Source: an uncultured Clostridia bacterium | GTDB taxonomy: Bacteria; Bacillota; Clostridia; Christensenellales; UBA1242 | Assembly (NCBI GenBank): GCA_947591785.1 | Contig: CANQDK010000006.1 | Span: forward strand, 39,672 to 103,671 | DNA length: 64,000 bases | Direction of reading: 5' to 3' | Shown here: positions 1 to 9,750 of the stretch, piece after piece | How the letters are laid out: each line of letters starts with the position of its first letter | Position numbering within the stretch: position 1 is the first letter of the stretch | Translations under genes and position numbers: made by a program | Notes under the pieces: generated by a model | Told to the model about the DNA's origin: nothing | What the model saw: only the letters and a program-made list of their open reading frames with translations | Databases searched by the model: none

Positions 1-2
1 GC

Positions 3-1907
3 AAATGCACCTATTCTTATGACTATCAAAACGGAACTGCACTTGGGCATATATATAAAGATAATTGGGAACAAATTGAAGAAGATGGTGTTCACTATCA
101 TATTCGTTATTGCGAACGAAATCCTGAACATTTTGAAAAGGTTGAGTGTTCAACAAAATACAGAAAAGAACAAACTGCAACACCAGATTGTGACACTGCA
201 GGACAATACACTTTGACATGCACTGTGTGTGGCTTTGTGGATTACGAAGAAATCCCTGCACTTGGGCATACATGGGCACGCAAAGGACAGGATTTTGACG
301 ATTGGATTATTACAGAAACCAATCACACAAGAACATGTACTGTGTGTGGTGATAGCGAAACCAAACCACATTCTTATGATGAAAACCAAACAAACTTCTG
401 TGATTATTGTGGACATGATGGATTGATTTATGAAACTCGAGATGGCTATGCAGTTGTTGTGTCTGACAACAATGTTGTGAATTATGCAAAAACAATCACA
501 ATAGCAGAATTTTATGAAGCAGAACCTGTGACAGAAATTGTTTCTGGACTTTCTTACAACACTATCTATGGTTCTGGTGGATTTTATAATAATAAAGTCC
601 TTGAAACATTGTATTTGCCTTACACTTTGAGAACAATATCCAATTACGCTTTTTCAAATTGCTTAAATTTGAAGTCGGTTAGTGTTAAGACAACTGATGA
701 AAATCCTTCTAATTTGATAAAAATTGGAAATTGGGCTTTTGAAAATTGTAAAGAACTTTTAACAGCAATTTTCCCAGAAGGCTTGCAAACAATTGGAAAC
801 TATTCCTTCTCAAGTTGCACTAAATTAGATGAAATTTATATTCCAGATTCCGTTGTTGATATTGGAGATCATGCATTTAAAGGGACTAAATTCTTCCAAA
901 ATGAGATAAATTGGACTGTTGATGGTGCTCTTTATATCAATCATCATCTCATTGGCACAAAACCACATCTTTTAAATTCGCGTTATGAAGTTCTTGACGA
1001 AACTCTCACAATAACAGCTGAAGCTTTTATTGATTGCACACAATTGACAGAGATTATTCTTCCTGGGACTCTTGTTGAAGTTGGCAAAGATGCGTTTAAA
1101 AATTGTTCTTCTCTTGACTACGTGACATTTAATGGAACTTTGGCACAATGGGTTGCAATTAAATTCGCAAATGATGCTGCAAGTCCAATGCATATTGCAA
1201 CGCACATTCAAATCACTGGTTCAGAGGGGGTTGTTGAAATTCCAAATGATCCAAGCGTGACTTCGATTCCAGCAGGAGCATTTAAAAACACTCAAATCAC
1301 AGGTGTTAAAATTCATTCCAATATTGTTTCAATTGGAGAAGAAGCATTTGAAAATTGTAACTTAACCACTTTTGAGATTGATGAAGATTGCAAGCTTGAT
1401 TATGTTGGCTTGAATGCTTTCAAAGGTTCTTCTTTAATGAATAAGGAAAGTGGACTTTATAATCAATTCTGGCAAGATGGAGTTATGTATGTTGGACATT
1501 GTATTGTTGCCACAGACAGCACAGATATTTCAGAGGACTTTGAAATTCCTGAGGAAAAAGAGGTTGTTTCAATTGCTGTTGGTGCATTTTTAAACAATTT
1601 AAAAATCAAATCCATAATCATTTCTTCAACTGTTGATTATATTGGTGACAATGCCTTTGCTGGTTGCAAAAATCTTGTTAAAGCAAAATTTAACGATCCA
1701 AAGAAATGGTTTGCATTCAATTCTGGTGGAGCAGGAAGAGGTGTTGATGAAGCAATCATTGGAAATTTGGGGAAATATAATGAAGACGGAAGCAAGGTTG
1801 ATAATTGGGACGAAGTTGTGGAATATCAATCCAAACAAACTGCATATTTCCTGAACACTTATAATGTTGGCTATTGGAAAAAATCAATCGTGTTTAATTA
1901 TGATTAG
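3..1907 (+). CDS. BspA-type leucine-rich-repeat surface protein, 5' truncated by window edge
   Basis: Frame 3 is open from base 3 (KCTYSYDYQNGTALGHIYKDNWEQ...), so the track start at 213 is internal. CxVCG...LGH modules, then repeated 'I..AF.NC..L..I..P..V..I...AF' LRR_5 units. Confidence 0.85.
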   Translation, partial: KCTYSYDYQNGTALGHIYKDNWEQIEEDGVHYHIRYCERNPEHFEKVECSTKYRKEQTATPDCDTAGQYTLTCTVCGFVDYEEIPALGHTWARKGQDFDDWIITETNHTRTCTVCGDSETKPHSYDENQTNFCDYCGHDGLIYETRDGYAVVVSDNNVVNYAKTITIAEFYEAEPVTEIVSGLSYNTIYGSGGFYNNKVLETLYLPYTLRTISNYAFSNCLNLKSVSVKTTDENPSNLIKIGNWAFENCKELLTAIFPEGLQTIGNYSFSSCTKLDEIYIPDSVVDIGDHAFKGTKFFQNEINWTVDGALYINHHLIGTKPHLLNSRYEVLDETLTITAEAFIDCTQLTEIILPGTLVEVGKDAFKNCSSLDYVTFNGTLAQWVAIKFANDAASPMHIATHIQITGSEGVVEIPNDPSVTSIPAGAFKNTQITGVKIHSNIVSIGEEAFENCNLTTFEIDEDCKLDYVGLNAFKGSSLMNKESGLYNQFWQDGVMYVGHCIVATDSTDISEDFEIPEEKEVVSIAVGAFLNNLKIKSIIISSTVDYIGDNAFAGCKNLVKAKFNDPKKWFAFNSGGAGRGVDEAIIGNLGKYNEDGSKVDNWDEVVEYQSKQTAYFLNTYNVGYWKKSIVFNYD

Positions 1908-1925
1908 ATGATAAAGATTTCAAAG

Positions 1926-1951
1926 AAACAAGCGTTATGCTTGTTTTTTTT
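1926..1951 (+). terminator. Rho-independent terminator
   Basis: AAACAAGC-GTTAT-GCTTGTTT followed by a T run, just after the stop at 1907. Confidence 0.75.
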
Positions 1952-2065
1952 GATAAAAATGAAAATTAAAATTGGTTTTATTTGTGTCAAAATGAAAATT
2001 TATTTGACAGATTTAAGTTCTTTTTTGTAAAATCAATTATAACTAACATTTTCTTGGAGGAAATT

Positions 2066-2887
2066 ATGAATCCACAATTATTCGGTTGGGAACATTTTAC
2101 ATATTTGGCTGTCATGATTGTTATTGGTGTTGCAGTGACAGTTCTTATCAAAAAGTTCTGCAAGTCTGATAAAGCCCTTTCAATTGCAATCAGGATTTAT
2201 TCGTTTGTCCTTTTGTTCTGGATTGTTATGAACAGAGCCCTTATTGCTGTCAACACAAAAAATCCTTTAAGATTTTTGCCTGACTCGTTCTGTGGAACTA
2301 TGAGTATGTGTTTGTCACTTGTTGGACTCTTTGCTAAAAAGGACTCAAAACTTTTCCATTGGATTGTTTATTGTGGACTTTTGGGTGGATTTTTGACAAT
2401 GATATATCCAGACTTCCTTCCACAAAATCCATCTCTTTTCTATCTTCCAACTTTGTCAGGACTTATGCATCACACGGTTGCGTTTTTCCTTTGCGTGACA
2501 ATTATTGCAACAGGGTATATGAGAATTTCAATCAAACGATGGGCTTATCTTCCTGTTGGACTCGCTTTTGAAATGGTTTGGGGAATTTTCCTCATTACCG
2601 CACTTGGATTTAGCGATGCACTTGTGATTTATTCTCCACTTATTGAAGGAACACCTTTCACATGGTATTTCACTGGGCTTCTTTTCCTTATTCTTCATCT
2701 TATTGTTCTGCTTACGGTTGAATTTGTTAGACTGAAAAAGAATGGCGGAAAAGTTATGCCTGTTTTAAAAGCACAATTTAATAAACTAAAAAATTATTAC
2801 AAGCCATCAAATGAAATTGTTGAAAATCAAAATGATAATAAAAATGTTAATCAAAATGATGAAAATAATACAAAATTGGAAGTTTAA
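2066..2887 (+). CDS. YwaF/TIGR02206-like polytopic membrane protein
   Basis: RBS TTGGAGG before ATG at 2066; multiple TM segments; Asn/Asp-rich C-tail. Track start 1982 lacks an RBS. Confidence 0.6.
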   Translation: MNPQLFGWEHFTYLAVMIVIGVAVTVLIKKFCKSDKALSIAIRIYSFVLLFWIVMNRALIAVNTKNPLRFLPDSFCGTMSMCLSLVGLFAKKDSKLFHWIVYCGLLGGFLTMIYPDFLPQNPSLFYLPTLSGLMHHTVAFFLCVTIIATGYMRISIKRWAYLPVGLAFEMVWGIFLITALGFSDALVIYSPLIEGTPFTWYFTGLLFLILHLIVLLTVEFVRLKKNGGKVMPVLKAQFNKLKNYYKPSNEIVENQNDNKNVNQNDENNTKLEV

Positions 2888-2910
2888 TTGTGTAATTTTG
2901 TTGTTTTTCC

Positions 2911-2939
2911 TTGACTTTAAAACCAGATTGATTTATAAT
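2911..2939 (+). promoter_or_regulatory. SigA-type promoter for the T-box leader
   Basis: TTGACT (2911-2916), 17 bp, TATAAT (2934-2939). Confidence 0.75.
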
Positions 2940-2945
2940 TAAATA

Positions 2946-3147
2946 ATCAAACGATGAAAAAGAGAGTAGTTTTGGGGTTCTGTTTCCAGAGAGACAGGGG
3001 TGCTGAAATCCTGTTATCAGTCCAAAATGAAAGACACTTTGGAGTTTGAATTTTTAAAGTGGTCAATTTTTTTGACAAATTAGGTGGCACCGCGGAAAGT
3101 TTTTTTCGTCCTAATGCAATTGTTTTGCATTGGGATTATTTTTATTA
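2946..3147 (+). ncRNA. T-box leader, probable Asp (GAC) specifier
   Basis: AGGTGGCACCGCGG T-box (3082-3095); Stem I motifs (GATGAAAAAGAGAGTAG, CCAGAGAG, GGTGCTGAAATCCTG); 'AAA-GAC-ACTTTGGAGT' puts specifier GAC at 3033-3035; terminator CCTAATGCAA-TTGTT-TTGCATTGGG + T-rich tract; directly precedes aspS. Confidence 0.92.
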
Positions 3148-3161
3148 AGGAGTGAAAAGAT

Positions 3162-4907
3162 ATGATTAATATTTACAAAACAAACAACTGCGGAGAACTC
3201 CGCTTGAATGATGTTGGCAAAGAAGTTCGTCTTGCTGGCTGGGTTAATAGTATAAGAGAACTCGGTGGGCTTACTTTTGTGACTCTGCGTGATCATTTTG
3301 GAATCACTCAACTTGTTGTGCGTGATGATAAACTTTTGAAGGGAATAAATAAAGAATGCACTATAACAGTGACTGGAAAGGTTGTTGAAAGAGAAAGCAA
3401 AAATCCAAAAATGCCAACAGGGGATATTGAGATAAATGTAGAAAAATTGACTCTGCTTGGAAAATGTCAGGCAGTTCTTCCTTTTGAAATTGCAAGTGCT
3501 CCAAACACAAAAGAAGATTTACGTTTAAAATATCGCTATCTTGATTTGAGAAATCCTGAAACCCACAATCTTATTGTTTTGCGTGCAAAAATGTTACAAT
3601 TTGCTCGAAATAAATTGACAGATATGGGTTTTACAGAAGTTCAAACACCAATTCTTGCAAATTCGAGTCCCGAAGGAGCACGTGATTTTATTGTTCCAAC
3701 AATCAATGCTCCAGGAGAATTTTTTGCATTGCCACAAGCCCCACAACAATTTAAACAACTTTTGATGGTTTCTGGTTTTGATAAATATTTCCAAATTGCT
3801 CCTTGTTTCCGCAACGAGCCAGCACGTGCTGACAGAACTCCAGGAGAGTTCTATCAAGTGGATATGGAAATGAGTTTTGCAACACAAGAAGATGTTCTTT
3901 CGGTGTGTGAAGAGTTTGCATCAAGTCTTTTTGCAGAACTTTGTAATCGTGAATTTTCAAAACCACCTTTTGTTAGAATTCCTTATCGTGAAGCAATGGA
4001 AAAATATTGTAGTGACAAGCCAGATTTGAGAAATCCATTGACTGTTAAAGACTTGTCAAAAATGTTTGAAAAAAGTGAATTTAATGCTTTTAAAGGGAAA
4101 ACTGTTAAAGCAGTTTGTGTTAATGCAGGTGAGCAGTCACGTAAATGGTATGATGAAATTGGAAAAGTTATTGTTGCGTATGAAGGAAAAGGTTGTGCTT
4201 GGCTTAAATTTGATGGACATGAGTTTTCTGGAAGCATAGTCAAATTTTTGACAGATGAAAACAAGGCTGAACTTGTTAAAACATTCTCTCTTAAAGGTGG
4301 CGAAAGCATATTTATGATTGCTGATGAAGAGGAAATGGCTGTCAAACTTGCCAATGTGCTTAGAAATGAACTTGGACAAAAGCTGAACCTTATAGACGAA
4401 AACAAAATCGCTATATGCTGGATTGTGGATTTTCCATTCTTTGAAAAGAATAAAGACACTGGAAAAATTGATTTTGGGCATAATCCTTTCAGTATGCCAC
4501 AAGCAACTTTGGAAGAACTTGACACCAAAAATCCTTATGATATATTGGCTTATCAGTTTGACCTTGTTATTAATGGGCATGAATGTTTGAGTGGTGCAGT
4601 GAGAAACCATGATCAAGATATAATGCTGAAAGTTTTCCAGAAAGTTGGTTATGGAGAAGATGTTGTTAAACAAAAATTTGGAGCTCTTTATAATGCGTTT
4701 TCTTATGGTGCTCCACCACATGCTGGTTGTGCATTTGGATTTGACACATTATTAATGATAATAGCAAACAAAAAGATGATGCGTGAGATTATTGCTTTTC
4801 CATTAAGCAATAATGCTCGTGACCTTATGATGAACGCACCAAGTATAGTTCCAGATGAAACTTTGAAAGAACTTGGGCTTAAACTTATCAAAAAGGAGGA
4901 GAAATAA
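3162..4907 (+). CDS. aspS: Aspartyl-tRNA synthetase
   Basis: Class II aaRS motifs, e.g. QAPQQFKQLLMVSGFDKYFQIAPCFRNEPARADRTPGEFYQVDMEMSF; 581 aa; downstream of T-box. Confidence 0.96.
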   Translation: MINIYKTNNCGELRLNDVGKEVRLAGWVNSIRELGGLTFVTLRDHFGITQLVVRDDKLLKGINKECTITVTGKVVERESKNPKMPTGDIEINVEKLTLLGKCQAVLPFEIASAPNTKEDLRLKYRYLDLRNPETHNLIVLRAKMLQFARNKLTDMGFTEVQTPILANSSPEGARDFIVPTINAPGEFFALPQAPQQFKQLLMVSGFDKYFQIAPCFRNEPARADRTPGEFYQVDMEMSFATQEDVLSVCEEFASSLFAELCNREFSKPPFVRIPYREAMEKYCSDKPDLRNPLTVKDLSKMFEKSEFNAFKGKTVKAVCVNAGEQSRKWYDEIGKVIVAYEGKGCAWLKFDGHEFSGSIVKFLTDENKAELVKTFSLKGGESIFMIADEEEMAVKLANVLRNELGQKLNLIDENKIAICWIVDFPFFEKNKDTGKIDFGHNPFSMPQATLEELDTKNPYDILAYQFDLVINGHECLSGAVRNHDQDIMLKVFQKVGYGEDVVKQKFGALYNAFSYGAPPHAGCAFGFDTLLMIIANKKMMREIIAFPLSNNARDLMMNAPSIVPDETLKELGLKLIKKEEK

Positions 4908-6287
4908 ATGAAATTGGTTGAAATTAGAACTCTTCAAAAAGAGCATAAAGACTTTGAAGGAAAAACAATAAAAGTTGGTGGATGGGTTCGTTCTGTTCGA
5001 GACATGAAAACGTTTGGGTTTATCGACTTAAATGATGGAACTTCTTTTAAGGGACTTCAAGTTGTGCTGAATGCGGAAACTTTAGAAAACTATGAAGAAA
5101 TAACAAAACTTAACACAGGAAGCAGTGTTTTGTGCGAAGGTGTTTTGAAGGTGACTCCAAATGCACAGCAACCTTTTGAACTTGTTGCGAACGAAGTTGA
5201 AATTATTTCAACAACAGATGTAACATATCCAATACAAAAGAAAAGAACATCTTTGGAAGTTTTGCGAGAACAAGCATATCTTCGTCCACGAACAAATCTT
5301 TTTAATGCTGTTTTTAGAGTTAGAAGTGAAAGTGCTTTTGCTCTCCATGAATATTTTCATAATCTTGGATTTGTTTATGTTCATGCTCCAATTTTAACAT
5401 CTTCAGATTGTGAAGGTGCAGGGGAACTCTTTAGAGTCAGCACTCAGGACATCTATTCTGGCAAGAAATTGAAACCTGAAGATGAACTTCTTGGAGGCAA
5501 AGTTTTCTTGTCACCTTCTTGTCAACTTGAAGGGGAGGCGTTTGCACTTGCCCTTGGAAAAATCTATACTTTTGGGCCATCTTTCCGTGCAGAGAATAGT
5601 AATACGATTAAGCATGTAAATGAATTTTGGCACATTGAGCCTGAAATGGCATTTTATGAACTCTTTGATGATATGGATGTTATGGAAGGAATGATAAAGT
5701 ATGTTATCAACCATCTCTTTGACAGATGTAAAGACGAACTTGCATTCTTTGATAGTTTTGTTGAAAATGGACTTTTGGCAAAACTTCACAATGTAACAGA
5801 AAATGTTTTTGCAAGAGTGACTTATGATGAAGCAATCAAAACTTTAGAGAAAAATAATGCAAACTTTGAATTTAAAGCTTCTTGGGGTTGTGATATTCAA
5901 ACTGAACATGAAAAATATCTTACAGAAGTTGTCTATAAGAAACCTGTTTTTGTTTACAATTATCCAAAGGAAATTAAAGCTTTTTACATGCGTCTTAATG
6001 ATGACAACAAAACTGTCAAAGCAACGGATTTGCTTGTTCCAGGAATTGGAGAACTTTGCGGTGCAAGTGAACGTGAAGAACGATATGATGTTTTGATGAG
6101 AAGAATTAAAGAGCTTGGACTTAAAGAAGAAGATTATTGGTGGTTCTTGAATTTGAGAAAATTTGGAAGCGTTAAGCATAGCGGTTTTGGAATGGGATTT
6201 GATAGATTCATTATGTATGTCACAGGAATGAAAAATATTAGAGATGTAATTCCTTTCCCTCGCACACCAAATAATTGTAAATTCTAA
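4908..6287 (+). CDS. asnS: Asparaginyl-tRNA synthetase
   Basis: GGWVRSVRDMKTFGFIDLNDGTSFKGLQVV OB fold; class II core; C-term GMGFDRFIMYVTGMKNIRDVIPFPRTPNNCKF; ATG immediately follows the aspS stop. Confidence 0.95.
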   Translation: MKLVEIRTLQKEHKDFEGKTIKVGGWVRSVRDMKTFGFIDLNDGTSFKGLQVVLNAETLENYEEITKLNTGSSVLCEGVLKVTPNAQQPFELVANEVEIISTTDVTYPIQKKRTSLEVLREQAYLRPRTNLFNAVFRVRSESAFALHEYFHNLGFVYVHAPILTSSDCEGAGELFRVSTQDIYSGKKLKPEDELLGGKVFLSPSCQLEGEAFALALGKIYTFGPSFRAENSNTIKHVNEFWHIEPEMAFYELFDDMDVMEGMIKYVINHLFDRCKDELAFFDSFVENGLLAKLHNVTENVFARVTYDEAIKTLEKNNANFEFKASWGCDIQTEHEKYLTEVVYKKPVFVYNYPKEIKAFYMRLNDDNKTVKATDLLVPGIGELCGASEREERYDVLMRRIKELGLKEEDYWWFLNLRKFGSVKHSGFGMGFDRFIMYVTGMKNIRDVIPFPRTPNNCKF

Positions 6288-6305
6288 AAAACATCAAAAA
6301 ATATG

Positions 6306-6334
6306 AAAAAAGTGCAAAAAATTGCACTTTTTTT
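6306..6334 (+). terminator. Rho-independent terminator after asnS
   Basis: GTGCAA-AAAA-TTGCAC followed by T8. Confidence 0.7.
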
Positions 6335-6445
6335 TAATTTTTTAGTAATTTTTGATATATTTTTTATTTTTTTAATTTTTTTGATTAATTTTTTTTAATT
6401 TTTTTGTATTTATAATTTATAAACAAATTTAATAATTTAAAATTC

Positions 6446-7651
6446 TTATTCTGCAACAGGCACTTTTTCTTGAAGTTTTATTCCTTCTTTCTCAGGGTGA
6501 TAGTTAGACATTTGAAAACTCGATTTTGGATTGTCAACAATTTTTCCGTTTTGATTTCTCATTTTTGGTGATTCAAACTTATAAAAATCTTTAACATTTT
6601 TGTCTAGTTCAAGTTGTGGGGTGCTAAATCCAAGAGCTTTTTCAATGTCTGGACATTTTTGCATTAACTCAATCACATTGTCTGCCAGTTGAAAAGCTTT
6701 TGAGTTTACAAATCTTTGACAAAGTTCATAATAGTCCGTTGGGTGAGATTCGTAATACTTTGCTTCTTCTATCATAGGTTTAAAATTAATCCCATCACTA
6801 AACAATTTTGAAAGTTCATCAATTGAATTTATAATATTTTCATATCTCGTTTTTGATTCGTCTGAATTTAAAATTTTGTTTATGTAATCATTTTGTTCAG
6901 GAGTTTGTTCTAAATTGAATTTATTAAGACGATTTTGAATTTCATCTAATCTGCCAAGTGTGAGTTCTATAAAAAATGGGATATGCCTGTCATATATATG
7001 TGCATTTACAATTTCATGTTGCATCACACCAGGTTTAAGATTAGAAACTTGAGCAAGCATTTCAAGAAGTGCTGCATATTGCACAACATTCCAATTTCCT
7101 GCTGCTAAAGTGTCATTTGAACGTTGTTTTAGAAACATATTCAAAGTGTCACCAGTAACATCAAGTTGCATGTGATGAACACAAGGACGCAAATTCATCT
7201 CGGCCAGTTCATCTATATTGAAAAGTTCAGCAATATTTGCTCTATCTGCAGGATTGTTCTTTAAAGTCCAGATGATGCGGTCTATCTGGTCAAATTCACC
7301 TTCTTTAAACTTTCTTTTCTTTCCCACTTGATAGCCATAAGCTTTGCCTATACTTCCTTTTTCATCTGCCCATTGGTCCCAAATGTGAGCGTTTAAATCG
7401 TTAATATTGTTGCTTTTTCTTTGCCAAATCCAAAGTATTTCGTCAATTGCACCCTTCCAATTTGTATACCTTAATGCGGTGATAGGAAATTCTTCCTGAA
7501 GATTGTAATTGACATTTACGCCAAAAAGCTTGACTGTGTGAGCAGGTGTTCCATCTGGCCAATTTGGTCTGACTTTTTCTTTTGTATCCCAGTAGCCTTG
7601 TTTTAAAATTTTTTGTGATATTTCTAAGTATTTCCAATCTGCTTTGCTCAT
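6446..7651 (-). CDS. thyA: Thymidylate synthase with large C-terminal-proximal insertion
   Basis: LRPCVHHMQLDVTGDTLNMFLKQRSNDTLAAGNWNVVQYAALLEMLAQVSNLKPGVMQHEIVNAHIYDRHIPFFIELTLGR. Start placed at MSKADWKY (7651). Confidence 0.9.
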   Translation of the reverse strand: MSKADWKYLEISQKILKQGYWDTKEKVRPNWPDGTPAHTVKLFGVNVNYNLQEEFPITALRYTNWKGAIDEILWIWQRKSNNINDLNAHIWDQWADEKGSIGKAYGYQVGKKRKFKEGEFDQIDRIIWTLKNNPADRANIAELFNIDELAEMNLRPCVHHMQLDVTGDTLNMFLKQRSNDTLAAGNWNVVQYAALLEMLAQVSNLKPGVMQHEIVNAHIYDRHIPFFIELTLGRLDEIQNRLNKFNLEQTPEQNDYINKILNSDESKTRYENIINSIDELSKLFSDGINFKPMIEEAKYYESHPTDYYELCQRFVNSKAFQLADNVIELMQKCPDIEKALGFSTPQLELDKNVKDFYKFESPKMRNQNGKIVDNPKSSFQMSNYHPEKEGIKLQEKVPVAE

Positions 7652-7843
7652 ATTTTTCATCCCCCTAAAAGATAAAATAACATAATCTTTAATGATTGTC
7701 AATATAAAAATTAGATTTTATATTTATTAAGGTTAAGATTTTCATTGTAATATTTGTGCACTACATTAAATGATTTAACAAATTGTCCGATTTTTAAATA
7801 TGATGATTATAGGTGATTTTTTTATCACCAATAGGAGAAAGTT

Positions 7844-8335
7844 ATGTCAGGAAGATTTAACTGTTGCATCTATAATCATCCTTGCCCAATTTTCTGTCCT
7901 TTCATTGATTTCACTTGTTTAAACGAGGTTGTAAACCCTATTGTAAGCAGTTCTTTTGGATTTTTCAACAATATAGTTGGTGGGAGTTTTGCTTCAAATG
8001 GGTTAATTCCTGTTTCGCTTGTTCTTCTTGGTGGTGAAGGCGGTGGAATTCTGCCAAGTGAAGGTTCAGTTGTTCTATCTCCAGGCACTTATGAAATAAA
8101 TTATTTTGCAGGAGGAATCGTTCCTGCGGGAGGCTCGGTAAGTGTTTCTCTTTCTCTCAATGGTTCAATTGTTTCAGGTTCAACAATAACAAGCACTCAA
8201 AGTGTTGGAAATTCAGTCAATCTAACAAGAACTATAGTTGTGTCTGCTTTGAATGGTGGAACAATCTCTTTGCTTAACACAACCAATGAAACTACAAATT
8301 TCACTTTTGCAAGCATGTTTATAAGAAAATTATGA
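7844..8335 (+). CDS. Small Gly/Ser-rich surface protein, BclA C-terminal-domain-like
   Basis: RBS AGGAGA; Cys-rich N-term then short beta-strand-like repeats ending SLLNTTNETTNFTFASMFIRKL. Confidence 0.4.
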   Translation: MSGRFNCCIYNHPCPIFCPFIDFTCLNEVVNPIVSSSFGFFNNIVGGSFASNGLIPVSLVLLGGEGGGILPSEGSVVLSPGTYEINYFAGGIVPAGGSVSVSLSLNGSIVSGSTITSTQSVGNSVNLTRTIVVSALNGGTISLLNTTNETTNFTFASMFIRKL

Positions 8336-8361
8336 TGCAACACAGAAATCAAAAAAAACAG

Positions 8362-8384
8362 AGTGCCAAATTTTTGGCACTTTA
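8362..8384 (+). terminator. Hairpin, probable terminator
   Basis: AGTGCCAAA-TT-TTTGGCACT. Confidence 0.5.
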
Positions 8385-8601
8385 CATAACTTTCTTTGAA
8401 AATTGTTTGATTTTTTAATTTTCTTGGTTTACAATAGAATTGTAAGAAACAAAAGAAAAACGAAAAATAGCAAAAAAAATAATCAAAAAATATAAAAAAA
8501 CATGGTTTTTCTTTAATTTTTAATTGTTTTATAATAAAATAAGTGCTATTTCAAGTTGAATAATATATTGCTTTTGCAACAAACTAAAAGTGGAGGTGTT
8601 T

Positions 8602-8769
8602 ATGTCAAAACTATATAATCCAAAAGAGTTTGATATATTTCAACAACTTTATTGGGAAGCTTTTAAGCTTGACGGAAACCCTTATTTGATGCAAGAAGGA
8701 ATTGTTCAAGAGCGAAATAAAAACAGAGCTTTGATTAAAACAAATGTAAGCACAAAAGAGAAGGAATAG
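8602..8769 (+). CDS. YqzL-like small protein (55 aa), upstream of recO
   Basis: Not in ORF track (<60 aa). RBS TGGAGGTG; MSKLYNPKEFDIFQQLYWEAFKLDGNPYLMQEGIVQERNKNRALIKTNVSTKEKE; the yqzL-recO arrangement occurs in Bacilli. Confidence 0.6.
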   Translation: MSKLYNPKEFDIFQQLYWEAFKLDGNPYLMQEGIVQERNKNRALIKTNVSTKEKE

Positions 8770-8781
8770 TTTAGCAAGAAA

Positions 8782-9510
8782 ATGTCAGACAAAGTTAAAG
8801 CAATTGTCATTAAATCAAACGATAGAAAAGAGAAGGATTCGAGTGTTCTTCTTTTTTCTCTTGAAAAAGGTAAAATTTGGGTGACTTTGAAGGGAATAAA
8901 AAGTCAAAATTCAAAAATGAAGCTTGCTCAAAGGATGTTTTGTTTTGGCGAATTTGTTTTGGAAGAAGGCAAATCAGGGCAAATTGTCACTTCATTTAAT
9001 TGTCTTGAAAGTTTCTTTGAAATTGCTGAAGATGTGGACAAATATTTTGAAGCCTCAGCAATTTTAGAAGTTGTTGAAAAACTTAATTTTTCAAGTGATT
9101 TTGAAAGGGTTAAAGTGTTTATGCTTTTGCTAAATGCTTTGAAAAATATTTGTTTTGGAAATTTAAAGCCGAAATATGCAATAGATAAATTTTTTGTGGA
9201 ATTGTTTGCGATTTATGGATTTCCTATGTATAGCTCAAAATGTTCTGTATGTGGGACAAATGCGTTTGATAAACTTTATGTAAACTATGCAACGGGTGAA
9301 CTTGTTTGCACAGGGTGTAAAACTTTTATTTCTGATGAATTGTCTAAACCAATTTATTTAGCACTTAAAATTTTTTCTAATACAGATTTTGAAAAATTGT
9401 CAACAGTAAGACTTTCGCCTAACAGTGAAAAAAAATTATTAAAAATATTGGTAAAAAATTTTGAAATAAGATTTGACGAATCTCTTAAATGTATTGGAAT
9501 GTTTGAATAA
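8782..9510 (+). CDS. recO: DNA repair protein RecO
   Basis: N-terminal OB-like segment plus CSVCG...LVCTGC zinc site; position after YqzL-like ORF. Confidence 0.85.
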   Translation: MSDKVKAIVIKSNDRKEKDSSVLLFSLEKGKIWVTLKGIKSQNSKMKLAQRMFCFGEFVLEEGKSGQIVTSFNCLESFFEIAEDVDKYFEASAILEVVEKLNFSSDFERVKVFMLLLNALKNICFGNLKPKYAIDKFFVELFAIYGFPMYSSKCSVCGTNAFDKLYVNYATGELVCTGCKTFISDELSKPIYLALKIFSNTDFEKLSTVRLSPNSEKKLLKILVKNFEIRFDESLKCIGMFE

Positions 9511-9750
9511 ATTTCAAGATTCAATTCTAAATTAAAAAGCAAAAAAAGAAAATAATATTTTTTTTAATTTTAAATGTTTTTTTAAGTGCAAAAGTGTTGT
9601 AGAAATATAAATTTTAATTTAAATACTATAATATAAAAACAAATTAAAAATGGTAAAATTAAAGATAAACCAAAAATAGCAAAAGATATACACATTAAAA
9701 ATTGAAAATTATTGTCACTTTAATTTTAGCACATTGTGGATGTGCTTTTT

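Noticed and set aside
150-416. Many 60-230 aa minus-strand ORFs antisense to long + strand genes (e.g. 150-416, 3983-4528, 19011-19706, 43364-44059)
   Set aside because: Each mirrors a convincingly coding ORF, lacks a plausible RBS, and has a composition expected of reverse-complemented coding sequence.
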